DNA of 64,000 bases from Flavobacterium aquicola. Lineage in GTDB: Bacteria; Bacteroidota; Bacteroidia; Flavobacteriales; Flavobacteriaceae. Below the pieces are notes generated by a model. It was not told the DNA's origin. It was given only the letters and a program-made list of their open reading frames with translations, and ran no database searches. The stretch covers positions 84,602-148,601 of the forward strand of contig NZ_QUNI01000012.1 of NCBI RefSeq assembly GCF_003385115.1, in the 5' to 3' direction. Position numbers and translations under genes: made by a program. Positions 18,563 to 29,000 of this stretch are shown here, in pieces (the stretch's first letter is position 1; the number at the start of each line of letters is the position of its first letter).

Positions 18563-21500
18563 ATGAAAACAAAACAATTTTTACTTACAATTTTTAGCTT
18601 TGCTTCGGCAGCGTTAATGGCACAGGAATTTAAACCCGAAGCAAATCCAGCGGCGACGGTAGTGTCAGGAAACGCAAGATTTACGGTGCTTTCGCCTCGG
18701 GTAATACGTATGGAATGGAGTGCAGATGCCAAGTTTACAGACAATGCTTCTTTAACTTTTGTTAATAGAAACCTTCCAGTGCCGGCTTTTACGAAAAAAG
18801 AGACTAATGGTGTTCTCCAAATAACTACAGATGCTGTAAAGCTAAAATATAAAATAGGTTCAGGTAAGTTTACCCAAAATAATTTGAGTGTGGATTTTAT
18901 TGTTAATGGTAAAAATACAACTTGGAAAGTGGGAATGCAGAATACTAGAAATCTATTGGGAACAACCAGAACTCTAGATGGAGTTGATGGAGCTGCCAAG
19001 GAACTGGAGCAAGGCATAATTTCACGTGACGGATGGTATTTGATAGACGACAGTGAACGCCCGCTTTTTGACAATTCCGAATGGGCGTGGGTAATGGCAA
19101 GACCAGGAGATAAACCTCAGGATTTATATCTTTTTGCTTATGATTCCAATTATAAAATTGCTCTGAAAGACTACACGGATATTGCAGGTAAAATTGCTAT
19201 GCCTCCGCGATTTTCCTTTGGTGCATGGTGGTCGCGCTATAGAGAATATACCGATACTGAATTTCGTGAACTTGTTGGCGAATTCAAGACACATGATGTA
19301 CCTCTTGATGTATTTGTGATTGATATTGACTGGCACGTAAAATCATTGCCTGAATTTTTCAAAAATGGACAAAGGCAAAGAGATCAAGCGGGCGAAGATG
19401 CCGGATGGACTGGGTTTACATGGAATAAGGATTTCTTTCCTTCTCCAGAAAAGTTTTTAAAATGGACAAATGAGCAGCATCTCAAAACTTGTTTAAACCT
19501 GCATCCGGCTTCAGGTATACAGCCATTTGAGGAAGTATACCCCGAAATGGCCAAAGCTATGGGTATTGATCCGGCTACAAAAAAGTTTGTGCCTTTTGAT
19601 ATTACAGATAAAAAATTTGCAACCAATTATATGAATCTCGTGCTGCATCCGATTGAAAAAGCTGGTGTAGATTTTTGGTGGCTTGACTGGCAGCAATGGG
19701 GAAACACTAATATTCCAGGAGTTAACCCTACTTTCTATTTAAACTACGTGCACTATAGCGACATGGAACGCCAAGACAAAGTACGTCCGCTTATATTTCA
19801 CCGTTGGGGAGGATTAGGAAATCACAGGTATCAAATCGGATTTTCTGGAGATACGCATGTAACTTGGAAATCATTGGATTATCAGCCTTATTTTACATCC
19901 ACTGCGGCCAATGTTGGATTTGGATACTGGAGTCATGATATTGGAGGACATCAAGGGGATGCCGGTTCTCCTGAACTTTATACAAGATGGATTCAATGGG
20001 GCATTTTTAGTCCAATATTTAGAACCCACGCTACTTCAGAACCACAGCATGAGCGCCGTATATGGGCTTATCCGCTTGAAAATTTCCAAATTATGCGGGA
20101 TGCTTATTTATTGAGATATTCTTTAGTGCCGTACCTATATAATGAAGCTCGTAATACTTATGAGACTGGTGTTTCTACTGTGCATCCAATGTATTATGAT
20201 TATCCAAAAGACGAAAATGCATATTCTATGCCTAACCAATATATGTTTGGCCGTGATATGATAGCACATCCTATTACTAAACCTATCGATAATGGAAGTA
20301 TATTTCTTTCGCACGAAACATGGCTTCCTGAGGGTAAATGGTATGAATGCAGTACAGGAAGTATTCTGGAAGGAAACAAAAAAGTTACAATGCCTTTCAC
20401 TTTAGGAGATATTCCTGTTTTTGTAAAAGAAGGAGCTATTATCCCTATGCAGTCAAAAGTTGAAAGAACAGATGAATCACCGCTTAACCCGCTTATTCTT
20501 TCATTTTATCCTGGTGAAAAAGGAGCTTTGAAACTATATGAAGATGAGGGTAACAATAATAATTTCAAGAAAGGTGCCTTTACATACACACCTGTTACTT
20601 CGGAGCGTTCAGGTAATGCAATGAATATTACTATAGCAGCAGCAGAAGGTTCATTCCCTGGAATGCTGTCTTCAAGAGGTTATGAGCTCCGTTTTCCCTG
20701 CTCTTTCCCTCCAATAAGTGTAACTGTCAACGGACAGAATATTCCATTCAGTGATGTTGCCAAAGCTGGCAGCTGGATTTATTCTGGAAACGATTTTGAA
20801 ACGACTGTTTATGTACCAGAATCTGCAACGAATAAAGCTGTTTCTGTTCAAATCCAATTTCCTGATTATGATCAGCAGCTTCTTTCAGGTAAAAAAGGAC
20901 AGCTTAAATACATCAAAAAATTCGAAACATTTCGTGTGACAAATAACTGGAATAACGGATTGTATAACGCTTCAGGAATTATTTCACTTTCGCAATTGGG
21001 TCAGAATCTGGATTATAATCTTAAAGATATAAAAGCTGAGGTTGATAAATTTGATGATCGCTGGAACAATGCTCTTTTGGTCATTCAATCTGCTAGTGAA
21101 ACAAATAAAGTGTACAGACCTTATTACGAATTACTTAAAAAGTATGGAAATATTGCCGAAAGACCAGAATTTAAAAACACGGCAAGCGCACTAGAATCAG
21201 GAACAAAGGCTAAAGTTGAATTTATTACAAAAGGAACTGATAAAATTTATTACACAACAGATGGATCTGTTCCAACACGCAATTCACAGCTTTACACAAA
21301 AGCAGTAGAAACTGCAGTTCCAGTACGTGTAAACGCTATTGCTTGTCCCGAAGGAAATGGAGTTTGCAGTTCTGCCGTATCAAAAATATTTTATGATAAA
21401 AACAAAGGATTAAGTTATAGTCTGTACAAAGGAACTTGGAATAAAATACCAGATTTTAATAAACTTACTCCAGTTGACAAAGGCTATGTTCCTGATTTTG

Positions 21501-21811
21501 ATTTGAGCAAAATTAAACATGATGCTACTAGTTATGGTGTTGAGTATAATGGTTCTGTAAACATTCCTGCTGATGGAAAATATACTTTCTATATAGGTTC
21601 TGATGATGGAAGTAAACTCTACATCAATAACGAACTGATAATTGATAATGATGGATTACACGGTTTTAACGAAAAAAGTGCAGAAATAACAGTAAAGAAA
21701 GGGCAGCTGCCAATTCGTGTAGAATATTTTCAAGAAAACTATGGAGACGGACTTTCAGTCGAGTTTTCATCTGATAAAATTGCTAAAACCAGTCTTTTTC
21801 CATCTTTTTAA
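18563..21811 (+). CDS. GH31 alpha-glycosidase with C-terminal PA14-like domain
   Basis: This is a second GH31 enzyme, only distantly related to the first. A signal peptide of about 20 residues ends LMAQE. The catalytic barrel contains DVFVIDIDWHV, the nucleophile in WWLDWQQWG (D375) and the acid in GFSGDTHVTW (D430). The beta domains after it include a region like the DUF5110 type of other GH31 proteins. Around 885-950 is a chitobiase C-terminal-like module (IYYTTDGSVPTRNS). The last 100 residues are PA14-like (YTFYIGSDDGSKLYINNEL). There is no T9SS sorting domain, unlike the four previous genes, so a periplasmic location is likely. It could be the enzyme that finishes oligosaccharides after import. 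It is the last gene of locus A, before a terminator. Confidence 0.88.
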   Translation: MKTKQFLLTIFSFASAALMAQEFKPEANPAATVVSGNARFTVLSPRVIRMEWSADAKFTDNASLTFVNRNLPVPAFTKKETNGVLQITTDAVKLKYKIGSGKFTQNNLSVDFIVNGKNTTWKVGMQNTRNLLGTTRTLDGVDGAAKELEQGIISRDGWYLIDDSERPLFDNSEWAWVMARPGDKPQDLYLFAYDSNYKIALKDYTDIAGKIAMPPRFSFGAWWSRYREYTDTEFRELVGEFKTHDVPLDVFVIDIDWHVKSLPEFFKNGQRQRDQAGEDAGWTGFTWNKDFFPSPEKFLKWTNEQHLKTCLNLHPASGIQPFEEVYPEMAKAMGIDPATKKFVPFDITDKKFATNYMNLVLHPIEKAGVDFWWLDWQQWGNTNIPGVNPTFYLNYVHYSDMERQDKVRPLIFHRWGGLGNHRYQIGFSGDTHVTWKSLDYQPYFTSTAANVGFGYWSHDIGGHQGDAGSPELYTRWIQWGIFSPIFRTHATSEPQHERRIWAYPLENFQIMRDAYLLRYSLVPYLYNEARNTYETGVSTVHPMYYDYPKDENAYSMPNQYMFGRDMIAHPITKPIDNGSIFLSHETWLPEGKWYECSTGSILEGNKKVTMPFTLGDIPVFVKEGAIIPMQSKVERTDESPLNPLILSFYPGEKGALKLYEDEGNNNNFKKGAFTYTPVTSERSGNAMNITIAAAEGSFPGMLSSRGYELRFPCSFPPISVTVNGQNIPFSDVAKAGSWIYSGNDFETTVYVPESATNKAVSVQIQFPDYDQQLLSGKKGQLKYIKKFETFRVTNNWNNGLYNASGIISLSQLGQNLDYNLKDIKAEVDKFDDRWNNALLVIQSASETNKVYRPYYELLKKYGNIAERPEFKNTASALESGTKAKVEFITKGTDKIYYTTDGSVPTRNSQLYTKAVETAVPVRVNAIACPEGNGVCSSAVSKIFYDKNKGLSYSLYKGTWNKIPDFNKLTPVDKGYVPDFDLSKIKHDATSYGVEYNGSVNIPADGKYTFYIGSDDGSKLYINNELIIDNDGLHGFNEKSAEITVKKGQLPIRVEYFQENYGDGLSVEFSSDKIAKTSLFPSF

Positions 21812-21882
21812 AGTAAATGAATTAGCCGTCCGTCAATAAGTAAGATTTTAATATTAAATCGTTTACGGAGCTAGGCTAAAGC

Positions 21883-21925
21883 AAACCGATCAAGTGTGTT
21901 TACCACATTTGGTCGGTTTCTTTAT
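21883..21925 (+). terminator. Terminator between GH31 and the convergent AraC gene
   Basis: The stem aaaccgatcaagtgtg (from 21883) pairs with cacatttggtcggttt (to 21919), about 16 pairs with two G-T wobbles, and is followed by a T-rich tail. It lies between convergent genes and marks the end of locus A. Confidence 0.8.
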
Positions 21926-21978
21926 TTTATATTGTTTTAAAACCAGCAAACAGACAATAGATTTGATGAGGTATATGA

Positions 21979-22869
21979 TTAAACATTTCGTTCCTGTTCT
22001 TTATATTTTGAAGGAGATATGCCCATGACTTTTCCAAAAATCCTGCTAAAATAAGCGGCGTCTTTAAATCCAAGTTTTGGATAGATATCGCTGATTTTTA
22101 AGTTTGATAATTCGAGATATTGACAAGCCTTTTCTATTTTTAAATTTATAAAATATTTAATGGGTGATTGTTTAGTTTCCTCTTGAAACAATGCAGAAAA
22201 GTGTGAAGGAGAGTAGTTAAAATGTTTTGCAAATTGATCTAAAGTCAGATTGTGCTCTACATTTTCACGCATATAATAAATGACTTTTTGACTAAACTGA
22301 TTTTCAATTCCATCACGATTACGAATCTGACGGAACTGGCTGTCATATTTAAAGGATGCTAGGAAATGAAAAAGACAAAGCGAAGCATAATTATAATGAT
22401 TACTATGAAAACTCAGTTCTAGGTTTTCATATATTTCTTCAAACATATCTATACGGTCCTGTAACCTGGAATCGACTTCAGGTAAGATTTGATAAGGGAT
22501 AATCGGTAAACTTAAAAAGGAAGACGCCAGTTTTCCTTTGAAATGTATCCAGTATATTGTCCATGGATTTGCTCTGTCAGCACCATAGCTATACGGTGTG
22601 TTTGGCGGTAAAATCAAATAATGATTTTCTTTAATAGCGTAAGTATTTCCTCCTACTTTATACCATCCTTCGCCCGAAGTACAGTAAATTAAAATATAAT
22701 AATCAACACCGGTGTCTTTCTTTATAAAGTGATATTTCACCGCAGGAAACAAGCCTATTTTTGTAGCGTATAGGCTCATTGTTAATGGGTTGTGTTCATT
22801 GTTGTCAATAACTTCCGGACTGATAACAACTAATCTTTGTCCTTTAAATCCTTCTTTTTGCTGCAGCAT
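21979..22869 (-). CDS. AraC-family transcriptional regulator
   Basis: This is a sugar-responsive regulator of the AraC type (296 residues). The N-terminal part has the cupin-like sensor pattern (YAIKENHYLILPPNTPYSYGAD, about 85-110). The C-terminal 100 residues hold two helix-turn-helix motifs (LTLDQFAKHFNYSPSHFSALFQ and ISDIYPKLGFKDAAYFSRIFGK). It is transcribed away from the phosphomannose isomerase and ROK kinase genes, and its promoter overlaps theirs, so it probably controls locus B and perhaps itself. The likely inducer is a mannose-containing oligosaccharide, which is inference from the neighbourhood. Confidence 0.9.
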   Translation of the reverse strand: MLQQKEGFKGQRLVVISPEVIDNNEHNPLTMSLYATKIGLFPAVKYHFIKKDTGVDYYILIYCTSGEGWYKVGGNTYAIKENHYLILPPNTPYSYGADRANPWTIYWIHFKGKLASSFLSLPIIPYQILPEVDSRLQDRIDMFEEIYENLELSFHSNHYNYASLCLFHFLASFKYDSQFRQIRNRDGIENQFSQKVIYYMRENVEHNLTLDQFAKHFNYSPSHFSALFQEETKQSPIKYFINLKIEKACQYLELSNLKISDIYPKLGFKDAAYFSRIFGKVMGISPSKYKEQERNV

Positions 22870-22914
22870 AATATAAGTAGTTTTATTTCGTAAGATAGTA
22901 CAAGTAAATCACAA

Positions 22915-22943
22915 CAAAGTTATATTTTTTTCACTTCAATCAA
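22915..22943 (-). promoter_or_regulatory. Bacteroidota-type promoter of the AraC gene
   Basis: Read on the minus strand, TTG (22943-22941) is followed after 18 bases by TAACTTTG (22922-22915). This matches the TTG / TAnnTTTG promoter pattern of Flavobacterium and Bacteroides. The predicted start of transcription is about 40 bases before the AraC start codon. Confidence 0.55.
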
Positions 22944-22946
22944 CAA

Positions 22947-22954
22947 TATATTTG
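22947..22954 (+). promoter_or_regulatory. Candidate -7 element for the phosphomannose isomerase gene
   Basis: TATATTTG is a perfect match to the TAnnTTTG element, about 110 bases before the isomerase start. No TTG is present at the expected -33 position, so the promoter may need an activator such as the divergent AraC protein. It overlaps the upstream part of the AraC promoter. Confidence 0.4.
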
Positions 22955-23064
22955 TACCGATCACATGAATCGCTTATTGTTTTTATTAGCCAAAAAGATA
23001 TAGGTATTCGAGAGCTTTTAAGTTTGATGTGATAAAATTTTAGAATTAATCATCATTTTATATT

Positions 23065-24807
23065 ATGAGTACTTATAACAAAACACCTTTTTTTTCAATT
23101 GCAGGCAAAGCTTTTACTGGTTGGGATTCTATTATTGAAGAATTGAATTTAAAAATTAATAATTCCAATGCTAATCGCCGGATTTTAGTAGTTGAATGTT
23201 ATCAGGGAGTTAATCACGATGAATTGATAAGCAGTTTTAGCCGTCTTAATGCTAGTGTTTTTATTAATTCTGAGGAAGCATTTTATTCAGAAGAAAAGAT
23301 AAGTGAACTGACTTATCCAGATGTTACTGATGATGCTATTTTTGGTTTTATTACAAGGCTTAACTATATCGATTTCTTAAATTCTGAAAAAGTAGAAAAA
23401 CTTCGTGCAAAAATTAAAAACGCTGCAGGGCTTGTAGTTGTTTACGGTCATGCGGCATCTTTAATTGCTGAAGATTATGACTGCTTGGTTTATGCCGATA
23501 TGGCTCGTTGGGAAATTCAGCTTCGCCAGCGCAGTCATGAAATTAATAATATCGGTTTGAAAAATACAGTCGAAGAGCCAGGTATTCAATACAAAAGAAG
23601 TTTTTTTGTCGACTGGCGGGTTTGTGACAGATTGAAACAACAATTATTTGAAAAGGCAGATTATTGGCTGGATACTAATAAAAAGAATGAACCAAAAATG
23701 GTAGCGGCTCAAACGCTTCTGGACGGATTAACCGCAGTTTCAAAAAGTCCTTTCCGTGTTGTTCCCTATTTTGATCCTGGACCTTGGGGAGGACAATGGA
23801 TGAAGGAAGTCATTGGATTGGATAAATCAAAATCAAATTACGCCTGGTCTTTTGACGGTGTACCCGAAGAAAACAGTCTGCTGTTAGAGCTGGATGGCGA
23901 AATTATTGAAATTCCGAGTATCAATTTAGTCTTTTATAAAAGTACCGAATTGTTAGGTGCTCCGGTAGAGTCAAGATTCGGAAAAGAGTTTCCTATACGA
24001 TTTGATTTTCTTGATACAATGGATGGAGGAAATCTAAGTTTACAAGTCCATCCTACTACACAATATATACGCGAAAAATTCGGGATGAATTACACACAGG
24101 ATGAAAGTTACTATATGCTGGATGCAAAACCTGATGCAACCGTATTCTTAGGATTAAAAACAGGATGCAACAGTGAAGAGATGCTGTCGGGATTAAAAAA
24201 ATCTCAGGAAACTGGAAGTTCCTTTGATGCAGAAAAATACGTTAATGTATTTCCTGCGAAAAAACATGATCATTTCCTGATTCCGAATGGAACAATTCAC
24301 TGTTCCGGAACAAATGGAATGGTACTAGAAATTAGTGCAACTCCATATATTTTCACTTTCAAGCTTTATGACTGGGGCCGAATGGGGCTGAATGGTAAAC
24401 CCAGAGCAATCAATATAGCTCATGGAGAACAAGTCATTAACTGGAGTACAGATACAGAATATTGCATTGAGAATTTAGTTGATCAGGTAAAACAAGTTGG
24501 TGAAGGAGACGGATGGCGTGAAGAAAGAACAGGTTTACATAAAACCCAATTTATAGAAACACGACGCCACTGGTTTACAAAAAAGGTTTTACATCAAACA
24601 GGAGACAGTGTGAATGTATTAAATCTAGTAGAAGGTGAAGAAGCAATTGTTGAAAGTCCAGCCAATATCTTCAAGCCATTTGTGGTTCATTATGCAGAAA
24701 CATTTATTGTACCAGCTGCTGTTGGAGAATATTCTATTAGGCCATTTGGTGCGAGTAAAGGGAAAGAATGTGCTACGATAAAAGCATACGTAAGGCATAA
24801 GGCATAA
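23065..24807 (+). CDS. Class I mannose-6-phosphate isomerase with N-terminal extension
   Basis: This is phosphomannose isomerase, which converts mannose-6-phosphate to fructose-6-phosphate in the cytoplasm. The C-terminal catalytic part starts near residue 226 (PGPWGGQWMKEV). It shows the class I metal ligands: Q327 and H329 in LQVHP, E347 in DESYYML and H412 in PNGTIHCSG. At 580 residues it is longer than usual class I enzymes because of an N-terminal domain of about 225 residues. That domain looks like a nucleotide-kinase-type fold whose P-loop position reads YQGVNHDEL instead of a Walker A motif. Its role is unknown. The adjacent ROK kinase and the mannan-degrading enzymes of locus B explain the need for this enzyme. 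Confidence 0.88.
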   Translation: MSTYNKTPFFSIAGKAFTGWDSIIEELNLKINNSNANRRILVVECYQGVNHDELISSFSRLNASVFINSEEAFYSEEKISELTYPDVTDDAIFGFITRLNYIDFLNSEKVEKLRAKIKNAAGLVVVYGHAASLIAEDYDCLVYADMARWEIQLRQRSHEINNIGLKNTVEEPGIQYKRSFFVDWRVCDRLKQQLFEKADYWLDTNKKNEPKMVAAQTLLDGLTAVSKSPFRVVPYFDPGPWGGQWMKEVIGLDKSKSNYAWSFDGVPEENSLLLELDGEIIEIPSINLVFYKSTELLGAPVESRFGKEFPIRFDFLDTMDGGNLSLQVHPTTQYIREKFGMNYTQDESYYMLDAKPDATVFLGLKTGCNSEEMLSGLKKSQETGSSFDAEKYVNVFPAKKHDHFLIPNGTIHCSGTNGMVLEISATPYIFTFKLYDWGRMGLNGKPRAINIAHGEQVINWSTDTEYCIENLVDQVKQVGEGDGWREERTGLHKTQFIETRRHWFTKKVLHQTGDSVNVLNLVEGEEAIVESPANIFKPFVVHYAETFIVPAAVGEYSIRPFGASKGKECATIKAYVRHKA

Positions 24808-24810
24808 TGC

Positions 24811-24839
24811 AAAGTCAAAATTTTAATTCTTGACTTTTT
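24811..24839 (+). terminator. Short hairpin between isomerase and kinase genes
   Basis: The stem aaagtcaa (24811-24818) pairs with ttgacttt (24830-24837) and has a few T after it. It is a weak terminator or processing site. It overlaps the TTG at 24830, which argues against translation starting there. Confidence 0.4.
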
Positions 24840-24883
24840 GTGGCAGGGTAACAAGTAAATCTATAATAATACAAAAAAATAAA

Positions 24884-25780
24884 ATGAAAGATTCATATAA
24901 CATAGGGGTTGATGTTGGAGGTTCACATATTTCTTGTGCCTATGTCCATAAATCGACAGGCAAAATAGTTGAAGGAAGTTTTGCTGAACGCAAGATAGAT
25001 TCGAATGGTAATATTCAGGAATTTATGCAATCGCTGCGCTTATTATTTGGACAATTATTTTCAGTAGCAAGCCCTGATTCTTTTTCAGGTGTTGGTATTG
25101 CTATGCCGGGCCCTTTTGATTATGAAAATGGAATTTCAAAAATTAGAGGAGTCCAAAAATTTGAAGCTCTATATGACATTAATCTTAAGCAGGTATTCAA
25201 AGAAGTAATTGGCAAGGAAGATATCTCCGTATGTTTTACAAATGATGCAAGCTGTTATGCGTTAGGCGAATATTATGCAGGTGCTGCTCAAAACAGTAAG
25301 AGAACAATTGTCGTGACATTGGGTACGGGATTCGGAAGTACTTTTCTTATTAATGGAATTACTCAATCGATTGCGGGAAATGGAGTGCCTCCAGAAGGAT
25401 ATTTATATAATGTCCCTTTTAAGGAAAGTATTGCGGATGATTATTTTTCAACAAGATGGTTTGTAAATACCTGCAAAGAAAGATATGATCTTGACGTTTC
25501 AGGAGCCAGAGAAACTGCTGAATTGGCTAAGAAAAACGATTCAAAAGCATTAGCAGTTTTTGAAGAATTTGCCGAAAATCTGACAGAAATGATTTTTCCT
25601 TGGATTGACCAATTTAAACCAGACACTTTTGTAATTGGAGGAAGTATTGCTAAAGCATTTCCTTTCTTTTTGGAAAATCTGAATAATAAGTTAGTGAAGA
25701 AAGGGGTAAAGAATCTTAAAACAACAACATGTGAATTGTGGGATGGAGCCCCAATTGTAGGTGCCGCGATGACTATGTAA
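24884..25780 (+). CDS. ROK-family sugar kinase, probable mannokinase or glucokinase
   Basis: This is a cytoplasmic sugar kinase of the ROK family (298 residues). The N-terminal ATP-binding motif GVDVGGSHISCAY is present, as are the second phosphate-binding block (VTLGTGFGSTFLING) and the C-terminal adenosine-binding region (FVIGGSIAKA). The ROK zinc-finger cysteines are not evident. I chose the ATG at 24884; an upstream TTG at 24830 would add 18 residues but lies in a hairpin. Placed directly after phosphomannose isomerase, it most likely phosphorylates mannose released from mannan. Glucose or fructose as substrate cannot be excluded. Confidence 0.85.
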   Translation: MKDSYNIGVDVGGSHISCAYVHKSTGKIVEGSFAERKIDSNGNIQEFMQSLRLLFGQLFSVASPDSFSGVGIAMPGPFDYENGISKIRGVQKFEALYDINLKQVFKEVIGKEDISVCFTNDASCYALGEYYAGAAQNSKRTIVVTLGTGFGSTFLINGITQSIAGNGVPPEGYLYNVPFKESIADDYFSTRWFVNTCKERYDLDVSGARETAELAKKNDSKALAVFEEFAENLTEMIFPWIDQFKPDTFVIGGSIAKAFPFFLENLNNKLVKKGVKNLKTTTCELWDGAPIVGAAMTM

Positions 25781-25966
25781 AAATAAACAGAATGACCAAG
25801 AGCCGATAAACTCATAGTTTTTATTGGTTCACTAAAAAAAGCTATTTCAAAGATCTTTTGTATGACTAAGCCGGAATGAGAAAATACATTGAGTTTTTTT
25901 TATAGTTAAAAGCAGTTTGATTTTTAAATTCTGAATATTCAGTATAGAAACTCTGTAAGTCTTTAG

Positions 25967-26008
25967 AATAAATCAAAATCAAGCGGAATGAAATAAACCA
26001 AAATCAAG
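25967..26008 (+). repeat. Two 17-base direct repeats upstream of the locus B SusC gene
   Basis: aataaatcaaaatcaag (25967-25983) and aataaaccaaaatcaag (25992-26008) differ at one base and are spaced 25 bases start to start. They lie 48 bases before the SusC start codon. Tandem half-sites at this spacing are typical of AraC-family operators. Confidence 0.5.
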
Positions 26009-26055
26009 ATTATTCTATTAAACTAAAAATGAAATGAAAAAACAATATTAAATCT

Positions 26056-29000
26056 ATGAAAAATAAAAAACCAATCAGCAGTAAGTTTTGGATAGGAATA
26101 TCCTTAAAATCAAGACTCATACTATCATTTTTTTTGGTGGCTAATTTTGCTGTGTTACATGCTCAAAATACAATTTCGGGCAAAGTTAGAGACAGTAAAA
26201 CTACCGAAAACATAATTGGAGCAACAGTAAGTATCAAGGGTACTACCGAAGGAACAATTACAGATCTTAATGGAACTTATACTATAAAAGCACCGGCAAA
26301 TGCTGTGTTAGTTGTTTCATACATTGGTTATGAGAATAACGAAAAAGCAGTAAACGGAGCACAGACACTAAACTTTTTGCTAAAAGAAGAACAGAATAAT
26401 TTAAAAGAAGTAGTGGTGGTTGGTTACGGTGTTCAGAAAAAAGCAAATCTTACTTCGTCGATTAGCACGGTAAGTAAAGAAGTTTTTGAAAACAAACCCG
26501 TAACCAATGCTGCACAAGCATTACAAGGCACAACGCCAGGACTAGTAATTCAGCAAGGGTCAAATGAGCCTGGCCAAGGAACAAATATAAATATTCGAGG
26601 GATTGGCACATTCCAATCTGGAACATATCCTTTGATATTAATTGACGGATTAGTAGGAAGCATTAATGATATCAACCCAAATGATATTGAAAATGTATCA
26701 GTACTTAAAGATGCTTCATCTACCGCAGTCTATGGATCGAGAGCTGCCAATGGCGTTATTTTGATTACTACCAAAATGGGAAAAAAAGGTAAAACCAGAG
26801 TGGCATACGACTACATGTTTGGATTCCAAGCGCCAACAAATATGCCAAAATATGCTCAAGCTTGGGAATATGCCGAACTTAGAAATGAAGCATTGATTAA
26901 TTCTGGACTGCCTGCAAAATATGCTCCTGATCAAATAAATGAATTTAGAAAAATGGGCAAGGGAACCATCTGGCTGGATGAACTTTACAGAGAAAATGCA
27001 CCGCAATCCAGTCATAATCTTTCTGTTGAAGGCGGATCTGAAACAACTACGTATCATATTTCCGTTGGTCATTTAGATCAAAGAAGCTTATTTGAGGGTA
27101 ATGACGAATATGGATTAAAAAGAAACAATGCTAGATTAAGCATCAATTCAAAATTGTCAGATAAATTTACAGTAACTGCATCTGGTGCCTATAATGGCAC
27201 TACAACAAATGAACATGCTTACTGGACTGAATGGCTTATAGAACAAGCAACCAGGATACCTGTTATTTATCCTGTAAAAGATGAAAATGGAAATTATACG
27301 CTTCCAAGCGGAAGTAATTCAAATGCATTGGCCAGATTAAGTGAAGGTGGTATGAGAACTTTTAAAAGTGATGGTCTAATGGGAAGCATTAGTGCTGAAT
27401 GGAGTATTATTAAAGACTTAAAACTTAAAGGTTTCTTTGGTGCTAATTTATCAGATAACAATAGTCATGAATTTAGAAAATCAATCGATTATGCTCCGTA
27501 TAAAGGAGGGGGAGATAATGAAAGTTCAGTAAAGGATGCATACGATAGAACAGTACTGCTCAATTCTACTCTTACTTTAAATTACAATAAAAAAATAGGA
27601 GAAAATCATAGTTTCTCCGGATTACTTGGACTTTCAGATGAAAGTAGTGAAAGAAGATGGTTTCAAGCAAGAAAAATTGGAATACCGGGCAACGAGTTTG
27701 GTGTTTTAGGAAATGGAGAAATCACAGATGAAGCCAATACTTACGGCAGTGGTGAAGAATGGGGAATTCATTCTTTTTTTGGAAGGGTAAATTATGCTTA
27801 TAAAGAAAAATATCTTTTAGAAGGAAATGTTAGAATGGACGGTTCTTCGCGTTTTGCTTCAGAGAATCGCTGGGGTACTTTCCCATCATTTTCAGGGGGA
27901 TGGCGTATTTCGAAGGAAGAATTTATGGAGCCTTTAAAAGATTATGTCAGCAATCTGAAGTTACGTGCTTCATGGGGACAGGTAGGAAATCAGGACATTG
28001 GGTTATATAAATATCTGCGCACTGTAAATATTGCCACGCAGGCATATTCTTTCAATGATAATGTAGCAAATGGAGCTTATTTTAGTGAAGCAAACCAAGA
28101 TATTAGCTGGGAAACCAGTGAGATGATTGATTTTGGTATTGATGCTGGTTTTTTTAATAATAAACTATCATTTACACTTGATCTATACAGTAAAGACACC
28201 AAAAATATTCTGGTAAACAGTCTTCCTGTTCCAGGTATTTATGGAAGCGGGTCTCCTACTCAAAATATGGGAGCCATAAACAACAAAGGCTGGGAGTTTT
28301 CGGTTAATTACTCGTTTAAAACAGGGAAAGTTAATCACTCATTGACGGCAAATTTATCTGATAATGTAAATGAAGTAACAGATGACGGAGGCAGATCCTT
28401 GATTTCTGGTTATGATGTGGTTACCATGTTAAAAAAAGGACAGCCTATTAATTCCTATTATGCTTTGAAAAGCGACGGTTATTTTCAAAATGCTCAAGAA
28501 GTGGCAAACGGACCTAAGCAGACCTTCAATGCTGCCGGAGCAAAACCTGGAGATATTCGTTATGTTGACAGAAATGGTGATGGCGTGATTAATGAAGCAG
28601 AAGATAGATTTATTTTAGGAAATCCATTTCCTAGATATAATTATGGATTAACATATGCTGCGAATTGGAATGGTCTTGATTTGAGCATTTTCATTCAAGG
28701 TGTTGGTAAACGAAGCATGTGGATACGCGGAGAGGCAGTTGAAGCATTCCATAATAATAACGAAGGTCCGGTAATGGATTATCATATTGACAGATGGACG
28801 CCTGCAAATCCTGATGCGTCATATCCTCGTTTAACAATCGGATCAGAATCGGCTAATAATGCCGCAAAATCTGATTTTTGGATAGAAGATGCTTCTTATC
28901 TGCGTTTGAAAAACGTACAATTGGGTTATACTATACCTTCAAGATTTACGCAACAAATAGGGATTACTAAATTCAGAACCTATATAACAGGACAAAATCT

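Noticed and set aside
24830..24883. TTG start extending the ROK kinase
   Set aside because: The extension lies in a hairpin and precedes the conserved GVDVGG start region; the ATG at 24884 fits the family length.
25800..25830. Hairpin gagccgataaa / tttattggttc after the ROK kinase as a terminator
   Set aside because: The stem has two wobble pairs and is followed by A, not T, so it is not convincing.
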